Below are positions 34,857 to 43,692 of a DNA stretch of 64,000 nucleotides, piece by piece. The notes under the pieces are model-generated. The model saw only the letters and a list, made by a program, of their open reading frames with translations, did not search any database and was not told where the DNA came from. Within the stretch, counting starts at the first letter, position 1. The number at the start of each line of letters is the position of its first letter. This stretch comes from Bradyrhizobium sp. in8p8 (GTDB lineage Bacteria; Pseudomonadota; Alphaproteobacteria; Rhizobiales; Xanthobacteraceae). A program made the position numbers and the translations under genes. The stretch is taken from contig NZ_AUGD01000005.1 in NCBI RefSeq assembly GCF_000426845.1, forward strand, positions 1 through 64,000. Direction: 5' to 3'.

Positions 34857-34933
34857 CCGGGCGGCGACCTGCCACCACCCTCGCGTAAGCTTTGCGCGGC
34901 AGATTGCGAGCCGGACCTCTCTGCCGGTGACTC

Positions 34934-37015
34934 ATGGCCGATACCTTAGCTGCCAGCCTGCCCAGCCCGCGCCGCCTCGGAGCGGACGCCTTCTTCGCGG
35001 GCGGCATCGTGGCCATGCTCACGATCCTGTTCCTGCCGATTCCGCCGATCTTGATCGATCTCGGCCTCGCGTTCTCGATCGCGCTGTCGGCGCTGATCCT
35101 GATGGTCGCGTTGTGGATCCAGCGGCCGCTCGACTTCTCGGCCTTTCCGACCGTGCTGCTGATCGCGACGATCCTGCGCCTGGCGCTGAACATCGCGACC
35201 ACGCGGCTGATCCTCTCGCGGGGCGGGGAGGGCGAACACGCGGCCGGCCACGTCGTCGCCGGCTTCTCGAAATTCGTCATGGGCGGCGACTTCGTCATCG
35301 GTCTGATCATCTTCGCTATCCTCGTCACCGTGAACTTCGTCGTGATTACCAAGGGCGCGACGCGTATCGCCGAAGTCGGGGCCCGCTTCACGCTCGACGC
35401 CATTCCCGGCAAGCAGATGGCGATCGACGCCGACCTGTCCGCAGGCCTGATCGACGACAAGGAAGCCCAGCGCCGGCGCCGTGAACTGGAAGAGGAGAGC
35501 GCGTTCTTCGGCGCCATGGACGGTGCCTCGAAGTTCGTCCGCGGTGACGCCATCGCCGGCCTGCTCATCACCGCGATCAACATCTTCGGCGGCATCGTCA
35601 TCGGCGTGACCCATCACGGGTTGACCCTCTCCCGCGCTGCCGACGTCTACACCAAGCTTTCCGTCGGCGACGGCCTGGTGTCGCAGATGCCGGCGCTGAT
35701 CGTGTCGCTGTCGGCAGGCCTTCTGGTCTCCAAGGGCGGCACCAGGGGCTCTGCGGAGCAGGCGGTGCTGCGGCAGCTCGGCGGATATCCGCGCGCTGTG
35801 TCGGCTGCCGCGCTGATGATGTTCGTGCTCGCCTTGATGCCGGGTCTGCCGATGGCGCCGTTCGTTTTGCTCGGAGGCGTTATGGCCTTCGTCGGCTATT
35901 CGCTGCCGAAGCGGCAGGCCGCGCTGAAACAGAAGGAGGATGCGCGCAAGGCCGACGAGCGCGCCCAGGCGGAGGCCAAGGAATCCGTCAAGGAGCAGCT
36001 CAAGACCGCCGAGATCGAGCTGGCGCTCGGCGGCCACCTCTCGGTCCATCTGCTGGGCTCGCGCACCGAGCTCGCCCACCGCGTCGCCAAGATTCGCAAG
36101 AAGTTCGCCAAGCAATACGGCTTCGTCATTCCCGAGATCAAGCTCACCGACAATCTGTCGATCGACCCCAAGTGTTACCAGATCCGGATCCACGACACGC
36201 GCGTCGCCCATGGCGAACTCAGGCTCGGCGAGGTGCTGGTGCTGGTCGACAAGGATGGCAAGCCCGACGTACCCGGCGACGAGGTCATCGAGCCTGCTTT
36301 CGGCATGAAGGCGCTGTGGGTGACGGAAGCCTTCACCGACGAGGTCAAGCGGCAGGGCTGCAAGCCGGTCGACAATCTGTCGGTGCTGCTCACCCATCTG
36401 AGCGAGGTGATCAGGGCGAACCTCGCCCAGCTCCTCTCCTACAAGGACATGCGGGCCCTGCTCGACCGGCTCGATCCCGAGTACAAGCGCCTGGTCGAGG
36501 ATCTCTGCCCCTCGCAGATCTCCTATTCGGGTCTGCTGGCGATCCTGAAGATCCTGCTCGCCGAGCGAGTCTCAATTCGCAACCTTCACCTCATCCTCGA
36601 GGCAATCGCCGAAATCGCGCCCCATGTGCGCCGCTCCGAGCAGGTCGCGGAGCACGTGCGCACGCGGCTTGCGCAGCAGATCTGCGGCGACCTCTCCGAC
36701 AATGGCGTGCTCAACGTGCTCCGTCTTGGCAACCGGTGGGACCTCGCGTTCCACCAGAGCCTGAAGCGCGACGCCAAGGGCGACGTCATCGAGTTCGACG
36801 CCGACCCGCGCCTGATCGAGCAATTCGCGACCGAAGCCAGCACCGCGATCCGCAAGTTCACCGAGATCGGCACCAGCGTGGTCTTGGCGGTGACTCCCGA
36901 AGCCCGACCGTATGTTCGGATGATCCTGGAGCGGGTGTTTCCGACCTTGCCCATCCTGTCGCATGTCGAAGTTGCGCGCAGCGCCGAGATCAGGGCGCTC
37001 GGGGCCATATCGTGA
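34934..37015 (+). CDS. flhA: flagellar export gate protein FlhA
   Basis: FlhA is the large export-gate protein with a cytoplasmic nonamer ring. The 693-residue protein has about eight membrane segments in the first 320 residues, including [15 protein letters not shown] and the FHIPEP-family core [31 protein letters not shown] (here beginning RIAEVGARF). The C-terminal cytoplasmic domain contains [35 protein letters not shown]. The fliR start overlaps its stop by four bases. Confidence 0.98.
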   Translation: MADTLAASLPSPRRLGADAFFAGGIVAMLTILFLPIPPILIDLGLAFSIALSALILMVALWIQRPLDFSAFPTVLLIATILRLALNIATTRLILSRGGEGEHAAGHVVAGFSKFVMGGDFVIGLIIFAILVTVNFVVITKGATRIAEVGARFTLDAIPGKQMAIDADLSAGLIDDKEAQRRRRELEEESAFFGAMDGASKFVRGDAIAGLLITAINIFGGIVIGVTHHGLTLSRAADVYTKLSVGDGLVSQMPALIVSLSAGLLVSKGGTRGSAEQAVLRQLGGYPRAVSAAALMMFVLALMPGLPMAPFVLLGGVMAFVGYSLPKRQAALKQKEDARKADERAQAEAKESVKEQLKTAEIELALGGHLSVHLLGSRTELAHRVAKIRKKFAKQYGFVIPEIKLTDNLSIDPKCYQIRIHDTRVAHGELRLGEVLVLVDKDGKPDVPGDEVIEPAFGMKALWVTEAFTDEVKRQGCKPVDNLSVLLTHLSEVIRANLAQLLSYKDMRALLDRLDPEYKRLVEDLCPSQISYSGLLAILKILLAERVSIRNLHLILEAIAEIAPHVRRSEQVAEHVRTRLAQQICGDLSDNGVLNVLRLGNRWDLAFHQSLKRDAKGDVIEFDADPRLIEQFATEASTAIRKFTEIGTSVVLAVTPEARPYVRMILERVFPTLPILSHVEVARSAEIRALGAIS

Positions 37016-37764
37016 TCAGCGGCCTCGCCGACAGCGTGCTGGTGACGTTCATCGTGTTCTGCCGCATCGGCGCCTGCCTGATGCTGGTGCCCGGCTATTC
37101 CAGCGTCAACGTTCCGCCCCAGGTGCGCCTGTTCGTCGCGCTCGTCACGACCTTTGCGCTGACGCCCGTCCTGGTCGCGGTCCTGAAACCGCTCACGGAC
37201 AATGCGGCGCCGTTGACGCTGGCGCTCCTGATCTGCTCCGAACTCGTGGTCGGCAGCGTCATCGGGCTCGGCGGGCGGGTGTTCTTCCTGGCGCTCCAGA
37301 CCATGGCGACCATGATGGCGAGCGCGATCGGGCTCAGCAACATCCCGGGCACGCCCATCGGAGATACCGACCCGGCGCCGGCGCTGGTGCCGTTGATCAT
37401 GGCATCCGTCACCACGCTGTTCTTCATGACCGACCAGCATTGGCAGGTGCTGCGCGGGCTTATGAACTCCTACGACGTCTGGCATCCCGGCAGCAGGCTC
37501 GGCGGCAGCATGGCGCTCGACCTGCTCGTCGGGCGTCTCTCGGAAGCGTTCGTGCTGACGCTGCGGATCACCAGCCCTTTCATCGTCTACTCCGTGATCG
37601 TCAACCTGGCGGTCGGACTGATCAACAAGTTGACGCCGGCGATTCCGGTCTATTTCATCTCGGTGCCCTTCGTGCTGTTCGGCGGCTTTCTGCTGCTCTA
37701 TCTCACGAGCGACGAGTTGCTGACGCAGTTCATGCTCGGTGTCTCGTTGACGCTGGCGGAGTGA
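37012..37764 (+). CDS. fliR: flagellar export gate protein FliR
   Basis: FliR is a 250-residue multi-pass export-gate subunit. The GTG start overlaps the flhA stop. The characteristic N-terminal [35 protein letters not shown], the central [16 protein letters not shown] and the [38 protein letters not shown] segment mark the family. Longer in-frame versions starting inside flhA are rejected, because they only translate another frame of that gene. Confidence 0.96.
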   Translation: MISGLADSVLVTFIVFCRIGACLMLVPGYSSVNVPPQVRLFVALVTTFALTPVLVAVLKPLTDNAAPLTLALLICSELVVGSVIGLGGRVFFLALQTMATMMASAIGLSNIPGTPIGDTDPAPALVPLIMASVTTLFFMTDQHWQVLRGLMNSYDVWHPGSRLGGSMALDLLVGRLSEAFVLTLRITSPFIVYSVIVNLAVGLINKLTPAIPVYFISVPFVLFGGFLLLYLTSDELLTQFMLGVSLTLAE

Positions 37765-37771
37765 TCAGGGC

Positions 37772-38191
37772 ATGACATCGCGCGCGGACAAGCTCGGCCG
37801 GATGGTCTCTCTCGTGAAGCTCCAGCTTCGGCTGTCCGAATGGCAGCTCGCGCAATTGCGAGAGCAGGAGCGCAGCCTGCAGGACGAGCAGGAATGGCTG
37901 GTCGGAGCCCTGAACGATGGCACCCCGCCCACGGGATCGTCGAGCGATTCGATCGCGCGGCGTTTGAACAGGACCAGCGTCGGCGCACGCAGCGTGCGGG
38001 CGCAGGCCTCGCAGCAGCTCGACCAGGTTCGCGCGGAAAGCCGCCGCGTGAAACAACTCGAGGAGGTCGCGAAGGCGGCGCTTGCGGACAAGCTGCGTGA
38101 AGCGGAGAAGCGCTCGCTCGAGGATATGGCAGGCGCAAACCTGGTCTTGAGCCATTGGACGCCGGCGATCGCCAAGGGAAACAAGACATGA
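37772..38191 (+). CDS. FliJ-like coiled-coil protein of flagellar export
   Basis: This 139-residue hydrophilic protein is almost entirely coiled coil (KLQLRLSEWQLAQLREQERSLQDEQEWL and later QLDQVRAESRRVKQLEEVAKAALADKLREAEKRSLEDM). This is the size and shape of FliJ, the export chaperone that sits in the FliI hexamer. Sequence similarity is too weak by eye to be certain. It lies between fliR and the rod-binding protein gene, which it overlaps by four bases. Confidence 0.65.
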   Translation: MTSRADKLGRMVSLVKLQLRLSEWQLAQLREQERSLQDEQEWLVGALNDGTPPTGSSSDSIARRLNRTSVGARSVRAQASQQLDQVRAESRRVKQLEEVAKAALADKLREAEKRSLEDMAGANLVLSHWTPAIAKGNKT

Positions 38192-38670
38192 TCGTGACAG
38201 CGACAACCGACCTCGTTCTCGATGTGCTCGAAGCCGCCGACCCCGTGGCGCAGCGCGCGGCCACCGCAAAGCTCGATGCACTGAGATCCTCCGATGCCGA
38301 TTTCACGGTCGCGATGGAGGCGGAGGTCGGCAGGGCCAGGGCGGCAGCTGCCGATCAATCCGCAACGAAGGCTGCGGAAGTAAGGTCTGACGCGGTAAAC
38401 GGCGCGCCGGTGCAGGTCATCAAGGCGCCGGCCTCCGGCGAGGTTTACCGGAAGTTCGAGGCCTTCATCCTCCAGACCTTCGTCGAGACAATGTTGCCGA
38501 AACAGTCGGAGGAGATCTTTGGCAAGGGCACGGCTGGTGGCGTCTGGAAGTCGATGCTTGCAGAGCAGCTTGGTAACCAGCTGGCGAAGGGCAAGGGCTT
38601 TGGCATCGCCAAGCAGCTCGCCTCCGCACGTCCGGATGGGCCGCGCGCTGCGGAGAAGGCCGGATCATGA
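38188..38670 (+). CDS. rod-binding protein, FlgJ N-terminal/CheL type
   Basis: This 160-residue protein has a C-terminal rod-binding domain: YRKFEAFILQTFVETMLPKQSEEIFGKGTAGGVWKSMLAEQLGNQLAKGKGFGIA. It matches the N-terminal domain of FlgJ and rhizobial CheL. No glucosaminidase domain follows, so it should act as the rod scaffold only, with peptidoglycan cutting left to the transglycosylase at 28879. The first third is Ala-rich and less conserved. The start overlaps the FliJ-like gene. Confidence 0.85.
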   Translation: MIVTATTDLVLDVLEAADPVAQRAATAKLDALRSSDADFTVAMEAEVGRARAAAADQSATKAAEVRSDAVNGAPVQVIKAPASGEVYRKFEAFILQTFVETMLPKQSEEIFGKGTAGGVWKSMLAEQLGNQLAKGKGFGIAKQLASARPDGPRAAEKAGS

Positions 38671-38709
38671 TCCGCAGAAGGGTGACAGAACTTGAGGGGT
38701 GAACTTCCG

Positions 38710-39222
38710 ATGCAGCTACAAGAAGGCGCGGCGGCCATGACGATGGAGCAGACGCTCGCGGATACCGAAATGACGACGACGGAAGGAGCAGCAAATGATG
38801 CGCTGCTCCCCGTGCTGTTGCCGGCCGCGGGCGGCGAGATGATGGTTGACGCTGCGGATGCGGTGAGATCGGACGAGGTGCGCGGCCTGCTGGCCGCAAT
38901 CCGTCGGCTCGCGGGCATCGTCGAGGAGGAGACGGCCGCGCTCGCGACGGGGCAGAAAATCGATTTCGACGATTTCAGCGCGCGCAAGAGCCGGAGCATG
39001 CTCGAGTTCGTCCGCCTGATGCGGGCGCGGATGCATCTTGGTGGCGAAGTCGAGATTACCGAGGAGATCCAGCGGTTGCGCGAGAGACTCGAGCGGAATC
39101 GTTCGATTCTGGAAATGCACTACGATGCGGTGCGCGAGGTCGCCGCCATCATCGTGAAGGCGATCAAGGAAGCCGAGTCGGACGGCACCTATACCGGCCG
39201 CGCAGCGCAGGACGGACAATGA
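38710..39222 (+). CDS. FlgN-like export chaperone (tentative)
   Basis: This 170-residue protein has an acidic, low-complexity N-terminus. A long helical region follows (VRGLLAAIRRLAGIVEEETAALATGQKIDFDDFSARKSRSMLEFVRLMRA, then RLRERLERNRSILEMHYDAVREVAAIIVKAI). The pattern EExxALxxGxxxDFxxxxxRK is that of FlgN-type chaperones for FlgK and FlgL, both encoded in this locus. GAGGGG lies about 11 bases before the ATG at 38710. The last gene overlaps its stop. Confidence 0.7.
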   Translation: MQLQEGAAAMTMEQTLADTEMTTTEGAANDALLPVLLPAAGGEMMVDAADAVRSDEVRGLLAAIRRLAGIVEEETAALATGQKIDFDDFSARKSRSMLEFVRLMRARMHLGGEVEITEEIQRLRERLERNRSILEMHYDAVREVAAIIVKAIKEAESDGTYTGRAAQDGQ

Positions 39223-39677
39223 TCAGACTTGTGCTGGCGGGGCTCTGGGTGTGCATCCTCACCGTGGGCACGAGCTATGCGGTGGCCTACTGGAAGGAAA
39301 ATGGCAGCCTGCTGCCGGCGAAGGACGAATATCTCGACGGGCTGCAATATCAGAAGACGCGAGTCCTGAGCGTGCCAATGGTCGAGAACGGCAACGTGCA
39401 GGGCTACATCGTCGCACGTTTCGTCTATACCGTGGAGGGGCGGACGATGCACCAGCTGACGGTGCCGCCGGAGCCCTTTGTTGTCGACGAGGCCTTCCGC
39501 AGGATCTATGCCGACGATCGCCTCGATTTCAGGAAGCTCGCCCGTTACGATCTCTCCATCCTGACGACAGCCATCAAGCAGCGCGTCAATGAGCGGATGC
39601 AGGCTGAAATCGTCCAGGACGTTCTGGTCGAGGACTTCAACTACGTGTCCAAGGAACAATTCCAGCAGAAGCCGTAG
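39219..39677 (+). CDS. membrane-anchored protein ending the flagellar operon, FliL-like architecture
   Basis: This 152-residue protein has one N-terminal membrane segment (LVLAGLWVCILTVGTSYAVAYW) and a periplasmic domain. It ends YDLSILTTAIKQRVNERMQAEIVQDVLVEDFNYVSKEQ, an arrangement resembling the C-terminus of FliL-type proteins. The ATGA overlap with the FlgN-like gene puts it in the flagellar operon. I do not recognise it as a named protein; a stator-associated or export accessory role is a guess. Confidence 0.6.
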   Translation: MIRLVLAGLWVCILTVGTSYAVAYWKENGSLLPAKDEYLDGLQYQKTRVLSVPMVENGNVQGYIVARFVYTVEGRTMHQLTVPPEPFVVDEAFRRIYADDRLDFRKLARYDLSILTTAIKQRVNERMQAEIVQDVLVEDFNYVSKEQFQQKP

Positions 39678-39786
39678 CGCCTGACGGCTGGCGTGGATGC
39701 TCGTATCGGCCGATAGGACGGCACCTCTCCGTTGCTCCCACCCTGTGGAGGGCAACCGCAATTGACCATTCAGCAGAGCTCGCCAT

Positions 39787-39858
39787 GCCCGGCTTGTCCC
39801 GGGCATCTACGTCTTTTTGTGCCACAAAGAAGGCGTGGACGGCCGGGACAAGCCCGGC
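39787..39858. repeat. 72-base palindromic intergenic repeat (Bradyrhizobium type)
   Basis: A long imperfect inverted repeat begins GCCCGGCTTGTCCCGGGCAT and ends GGCCGGGACAAGCCCGGC, with the arms meeting at TTTTTGTG/CACAAAG. It sits between the converging ends of the flagellar operon and lafR and could act as a two-way terminator. Elements with this GGCTTGTCCCGG core are, as I recall, common between Bradyrhizobium genes. Confidence 0.75.
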
Positions 39859-39879
39859 CAAGACGCTGGAGATGCCGTG

Positions 39880-40650
39880 TCAGTTGCCCGCCGGATATGC
39901 CGCCGGCACGGCATGCGCCCTGTTCAAGAGGATGCCGACATCGTCGAGCTCCTGCACCTGCTCGTCGAGGGTCTCGCCGGCCGGGATGTTGAGGCGGTAA
40001 CCGACATAACGCCGGGCCACGATCGCGTCGAAGCCGAGGCGGTCGCGGAGCTTCTTGCGCAGCTTGCTGACATGGCTCTCGATCACGCTCTCGTCGAAGG
40101 TGGACTCGAAGATGCCGTAGACGGCGTTGAATATCTGCGTCTTGGTGATCCACTTCCCGTGGTTGGCGACCATATATTCGAGAATGCGCAGTTCGCGGCG
40201 GGGCAGGGTGAGCGCGTGGCCCGCGATCTCCGGGTCTCGGCCGTTGAAGAAGACTTGGATCCTGCTCTCGCAGGGCCTCGGCAGCTCGCCGACCCGGCGG
40301 CGCGCGATCGCGGCCGTCCGGGCGAGGATCTCGCGCAGGTGGATCGGGACGTGCACGACGTCGTCGACGCCCGATTCGAACAGCTCCAGCGTGTTCTTGA
40401 GCATCTTCTGGCCGCTCACGGCGATGATGGGAGCAGAGGAGCGCTTGCGCATCGCCCGCGGCAGGCTTCCACGGGCATCGCAATCCCCGAGCAGGAAGGC
40501 GTCCACCGCCGCCAGATCTGCTTCACTCGCGGACTGCAGCCAGTCCCAGAATTCTCCTGAGGAGAAGCCGATGGACGATACGCCTTCGCGAACGAGCCCT
40601 CCGACGTAGCTGCTTGCGACGCTCTCGCGATCATCAACGATAATAAACAT
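39880..40650 (-). CDS. lafR: LafR/FtcR-type atypical OmpR-family flagellar regulator
   Basis: This 256-residue protein has a receiver domain (MFIIVDDRESVASSYVG...VDAFLLGDCDA...SGVDDVVHVPIHLREILARTAAIARR) and a C-terminal winged helix (PRRELRILEYMVANHGKWITKTQIFNAVYG...ESHVSKLRKKLRDRLG). The overall sequence is that of FtcR/Rem/LafR, master activators of rhizobial flagella. The receiver is atypical: the usual Lys-Pro is Val101-Pro102, and the phospho-acceptor position is unclear (Asp56 is the best candidate). AGGGGCG precedes the chosen ATG. No histidine kinase is adjacent. It converges on the flagellar operon. Confidence 0.88.
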   Translation of the reverse strand: MFIIVDDRESVASSYVGGLVREGVSSIGFSSGEFWDWLQSASEADLAAVDAFLLGDCDARGSLPRAMRKRSSAPIIAVSGQKMLKNTLELFESGVDDVVHVPIHLREILARTAAIARRRVGELPRPCESRIQVFFNGRDPEIAGHALTLPRRELRILEYMVANHGKWITKTQIFNAVYGIFESTFDESVIESHVSKLRKKLRDRLGFDAIVARRYVGYRLNIPAGETLDEQVQELDDVGILLNRAHAVPAAYPAGN

Positions 40651-41456
40651 CAGTCTTTCGCCCCTGTTTCGCACTTGCTGCGGCCGGCTGGTTGTTGTGA
40701 TGCTCCGGCTCGGCAACGATGCTGTTTGACGACATTCCTTCCCGCGAACCGTTGTTATGGTGTCGATATTCACGGGCAGCCCTACGCATTCAGTGCCCGC
40801 TGCTCGCAGGCCTGCTACTCCGACTCGATACTGAAACGCTTACTGTGAGGCTCGGCGGGTGTCGTACGGATCACCTCGCGGAGCGGATCGAGAAACGACT
40901 AGAACAGTTGCGCCAAGTAGCTCATTGCGTCCGAACGCCACTGAACTGTGTCGGTCTCCTCGCCAACCGGCGAGAATCACTTGAGTAGGACCGTAACAAT
41001 TGCCGATTTCCGATCAAGCGTGCGTAGCAAACCGTTTGCTATGTCTGCTTGATGCTGTTGATTCGCTTCAGGTTGTTTCTTGATGCATCCAAACGTAGCA
41101 GTTGATTTTGATGTTTAACTAGTTCTGCATCATGGAGGTTGTAAAGTTCCGCAACCGCTGGAATTTCAGCTGTTTCCGAGCGCTGCCGTGATTCATGCCC
41201 TGTGAGGGATTTGAACCCCGGATTGACACGGGCTGTCTCTCTTCTTCGTGCGACAATTCGACTCACGCTCGGAGGCGCGCCTCCAGCTTGGCGAAGTCTT
41301 GGCGCGTGTGTGTCTTTCGAGTCGCACTATCGCCGCGTGTATGGCGCGATTGCATCAAGTGGCCTCACGCGATGAAAGTGCGATGCGTACGTTTCGGGCA
41401 AGCTTCGGCAAATAACGTCACCGTTCGACAGTTCGAACAGAGCGGAGCATTTTCAC
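40651..41456. other. long intergenic region upstream of lafR, with tRNA-like fragment
   Basis: About 800 bases separate the start of lafR from the next gene, so the lafR promoter lies here. No convincing protein-coding frame is present. On the minus strand, 41196-41222 reads like a tRNA T-arm and 3' acceptor (GGGGTTCAAATCCCT, then ACAGGGC), but no complete tRNA cloverleaf can be built around it. Base composition falls toward AT around 41030-41140, unusual for this window. Confidence 0.5.
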
Positions 41457-42398
41457 ATGTCGTCCGATGGACAAGCTCATCCCAATGCGACCGCGGATGC
41501 CTCCGCGGCGATGAAGCCGGTTGCGGGGTCAGGCGATAATTCGACGCGAGCGACCAAGCCGGCTGCGGACGCAAGGCGTGTTTCTGCCGTGGCGAGCGAC
41601 GAAGTTCTCGCGAAAGAGGCGCTCGAGGGATTGAAACGGATTCGTGCCAAGGCACGCCTCGACAAGATGGCGATTCCGAAACCTGCGGCGGCCGTGATCA
41701 AGCCGGCCGTCATCGTGGCGAAGCCGCCGCCACCCAGTCCGCCATGGGTCGCGCCGCTCGCAACCCTGGCGGTCGCTGCCATGTTGGTGGTCTGCGCCTG
41801 CACCGGCGTGATCGCATATCTCACCACCCAACCCGCTCAGAACAATGTCACGGCAAATGCGGAGATCAGACATCTGCGTGAGACCGTCGCGCAGCTGCGC
41901 AGGCAGGTATCGGGAATGTCCGAGAATCTCGACGGCTTGCGCACCGCCGTCGATCAATCGAGCAAGGCGACGAATGATCGCTTCGGCAGGTTTGCCGAGA
42001 ACCTGGACCGTATCGAGCGGGTGAGCTCGTCTTCGACGGCGAAGCTCGATAAGATCGCTCAGGTGCAGGCCCAGACTCCGGCGCCGGCAATTGTGCAAGC
42101 GCAGCCGGCGCCGCAGCAAGGACCGATGATGGCCTCGGTTGCAGCGCCCGAATTCACGGGCTCGGTGCCTGCGGCCGAGCGTGCGTCGGCGCCACGCAAG
42201 ACGATCAAGGGCTGGTCGGTTCGTCAGGCCTATGAGGGCATCGCGATCCTGCAAGGCCCGAACGGCGTCGTCGAGGCCGTGCTGGGGCAACAGGTGCCGG
42301 GGCTTGGCCGCATCGAAGAGATCAGGAGCGAGAATGGGCGCCTGGTGGTGGAGTCCAGCGGCGGCGTCGTCTATTCGTCACGCAAGGCGACGCCCTGA
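41457..42398 (+). CDS. unidentified membrane protein with coiled coil and beta C-terminal domain
   Basis: This 313-residue protein has a polar N-terminus, a KPPPPSPP hinge and one membrane helix at about residues 98-122. A coiled coil follows at about 132-190 (IRHLRETVAQLRRQVSGMSENLDGLRTAV). A Pro/Gln linker leads to a compact C-terminal domain (GWSVRQAYEGIAILQGPNGVVEAVLGQQVPGLGRIEEI...GGVVYSS) resembling pilus-assembly PilP-type beta domains. GGAG lies near the ATG. I do not know the function. It is followed convergently by the MarR paralogue, 14 bases away. Confidence 0.75.
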   Translation: MSSDGQAHPNATADASAAMKPVAGSGDNSTRATKPAADARRVSAVASDEVLAKEALEGLKRIRAKARLDKMAIPKPAAAVIKPAVIVAKPPPPSPPWVAPLATLAVAAMLVVCACTGVIAYLTTQPAQNNVTANAEIRHLRETVAQLRRQVSGMSENLDGLRTAVDQSSKATNDRFGRFAENLDRIERVSSSSTAKLDKIAQVQAQTPAPAIVQAQPAPQQGPMMASVAAPEFTGSVPAAERASAPRKTIKGWSVRQAYEGIAILQGPNGVVEAVLGQQVPGLGRIEEIRSENGRLVVESSGGVVYSSRKATP

Positions 42399-42412
42399 TC
42401 GAGCGCCGCCTT

Positions 42413-42991
42413 CTATTGGCGGTGATGCTCGAAGCTGGTGCATAGCAGATCAACCTCTGCCTCCGCGATCGGGGCGCGGAACAGGCGGCAGCTGAACTCG
42501 ACGGTCGTCTTGTTGTCCGTCGTGATGCGATCTTCCCGCAGGAAGATGCATCGCTTGCAAACATCGGTGTGGTGCCGCTGCTCGGCGGCGTCCGACTGGT
42601 CCAGAACGTGGCGGAACGTGTCACGGAAGCGGATCTTGACGTCGTCGTCGAGTACGGCGACCGCCTCGACGAGAACGTTGACGGGATCGCGCACCAGGAA
42701 TTTCTTGCCTTGCTGCGTCACGCTCAGCGTCACCGACCGCTTGTCCGTGGCGGAGCGCTTTCGCTCGAGATAGCCGAGCCGCTCGAGCTCGCCGATGATG
42801 AACGAAGCGGTGCCGCGCGTGGTGCCGACGTAGCTCGCGAGCGCAGAGGGCGTCCGCGAGAAGCGATTGGCGCGAGAGAGGAATCGCAGCGCCATCCATT
42901 CGCGGTCGCGCAACCCGTGCTTGGTGCCTTCGAACCACAGGATACGCGCGGCCTGCTCCAACAGTTCGATCGATTCGCGAGCCAAATTCAT
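42413..42991 (-). CDS. MarR-type regulator with C-terminal four-cysteine module, paralogue 2
   Basis: This 192-residue protein is closely similar along its whole length to the MarR protein at 4486-5121. Shared segments include HGLRDREWMALRFL, RANRFSRTPSALA, DKRSV and LLCTSFE. Cysteines at 145, 148, 168 and 184 (CxxC-x19-C-x15-C) repeat the tail of the paralogue. DNA binding is expected from the winged helix; the cysteines suggest metal or redox sensing, which is inference. A perfect 12-bp palindrome lies 17 bases upstream of its start, a likely autoregulatory site. Confidence 0.85.
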   Translation of the reverse strand: MNLARESIELLEQAARILWFEGTKHGLRDREWMALRFLSRANRFSRTPSALASYVGTTRGTASFIIGELERLGYLERKRSATDKRSVTLSVTQQGKKFLVRDPVNVLVEAVAVLDDDVKIRFRDTFRHVLDQSDAAEQRHHTDVCKRCIFLREDRITTDNKTTVEFSCRLFRAPIAEAEVDLLCTSFEHHRQ

Positions 42992-43007
42992 TTCAGTTCC
43001 AAGTCGG

Positions 43008-43019
43008 ATAAACGTTTAT
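43008..43019. promoter_or_regulatory. 12-bp palindrome ATAAACGTTTAT upstream of MarR paralogue
   Basis: This perfect palindrome lies 17-28 bases before the start codon of the MarR gene. MarR proteins usually bind short palindromes in their own promoters, so it is the best candidate operator. I did not find the same palindrome upstream of the paralogue at 5121. Confidence 0.55.
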
Positions 43020-43692
43020 TCAATTGAGCTCTGGGCGGCGCAATCTGAGTGGACCAGCATCAACCCGCAGGCGCTCCTTCATCCGTCGCCGGACCTCGGA
43101 CCACGTGGGGAAAGTTGCCCCTCTGTGTCGGAGAGATGGAACTTCGGGCGTGGAACTAGGGCGTCACAAAGAAAGTTCGAGTAAACCGCGCGGCCCAAGT
43201 CCTTCGAAAATTTCACTCAAATGACGACGGCTTGCATGGGAGTCGGCGGAAATGGGCGGCGCGCCGGCAACATTATGTGTCATTGGCGCCTTTACCGGGC
43301 CTGTTTGTTGCGCCTATGAGCGCCGAGAGCGCGAATGTGTGCAACATCGCCAACGTCTGACGACCCGGCTGGCCGGAAGACAACCGCTATTTTCGGTTAA
43401 TGGATGTTGCGATGCAATGAAGCTGGACGGTTAAGTCCGGCACTGCGCGAAAGCCGCGCCAATGTCAGAGTGTCGTTGGAATTGAGCGAGCATGTCGTTC
43501 AACGTGAACCCCTCAACTCATTCAGTCGCTGCTTGCGCACGCGCCGTCCTTTCGCGATGGGCCAATACCTGGACGGAGCCGAAGGATGACGCGTGGAGCC
43601 GCGCCCTGCTCGCAGGCTGGTGATTTGCGTATCGCCCGCAAGTATTGGCGAATGCGACGCCCCGGGCGCAATCAGCAGGAAGGAATAGACCA
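43020..43692. other. intergenic region between divergent MarR and dienelactone hydrolase genes
   Basis: About 670 bases with no convincing coding frame, presumably holding the two divergent promoters. Short frames on both strands lack motifs. Only the Shine-Dalgarno AGGAAGG before 43693 and the MarR-side palindrome stand out. Confidence 0.4.

Noticed and set aside
36172..37014. N-terminal extension of fliR into flhA
   Set aside because: The extension only reads flhA in another frame; the GTG at 37012 overlapping the flhA stop gives a normal FliR.
41180..41240. Complete tRNA gene
   Set aside because: Only the T-arm and acceptor-like part is present; no anticodon arm or D-arm can be placed at proper distance.
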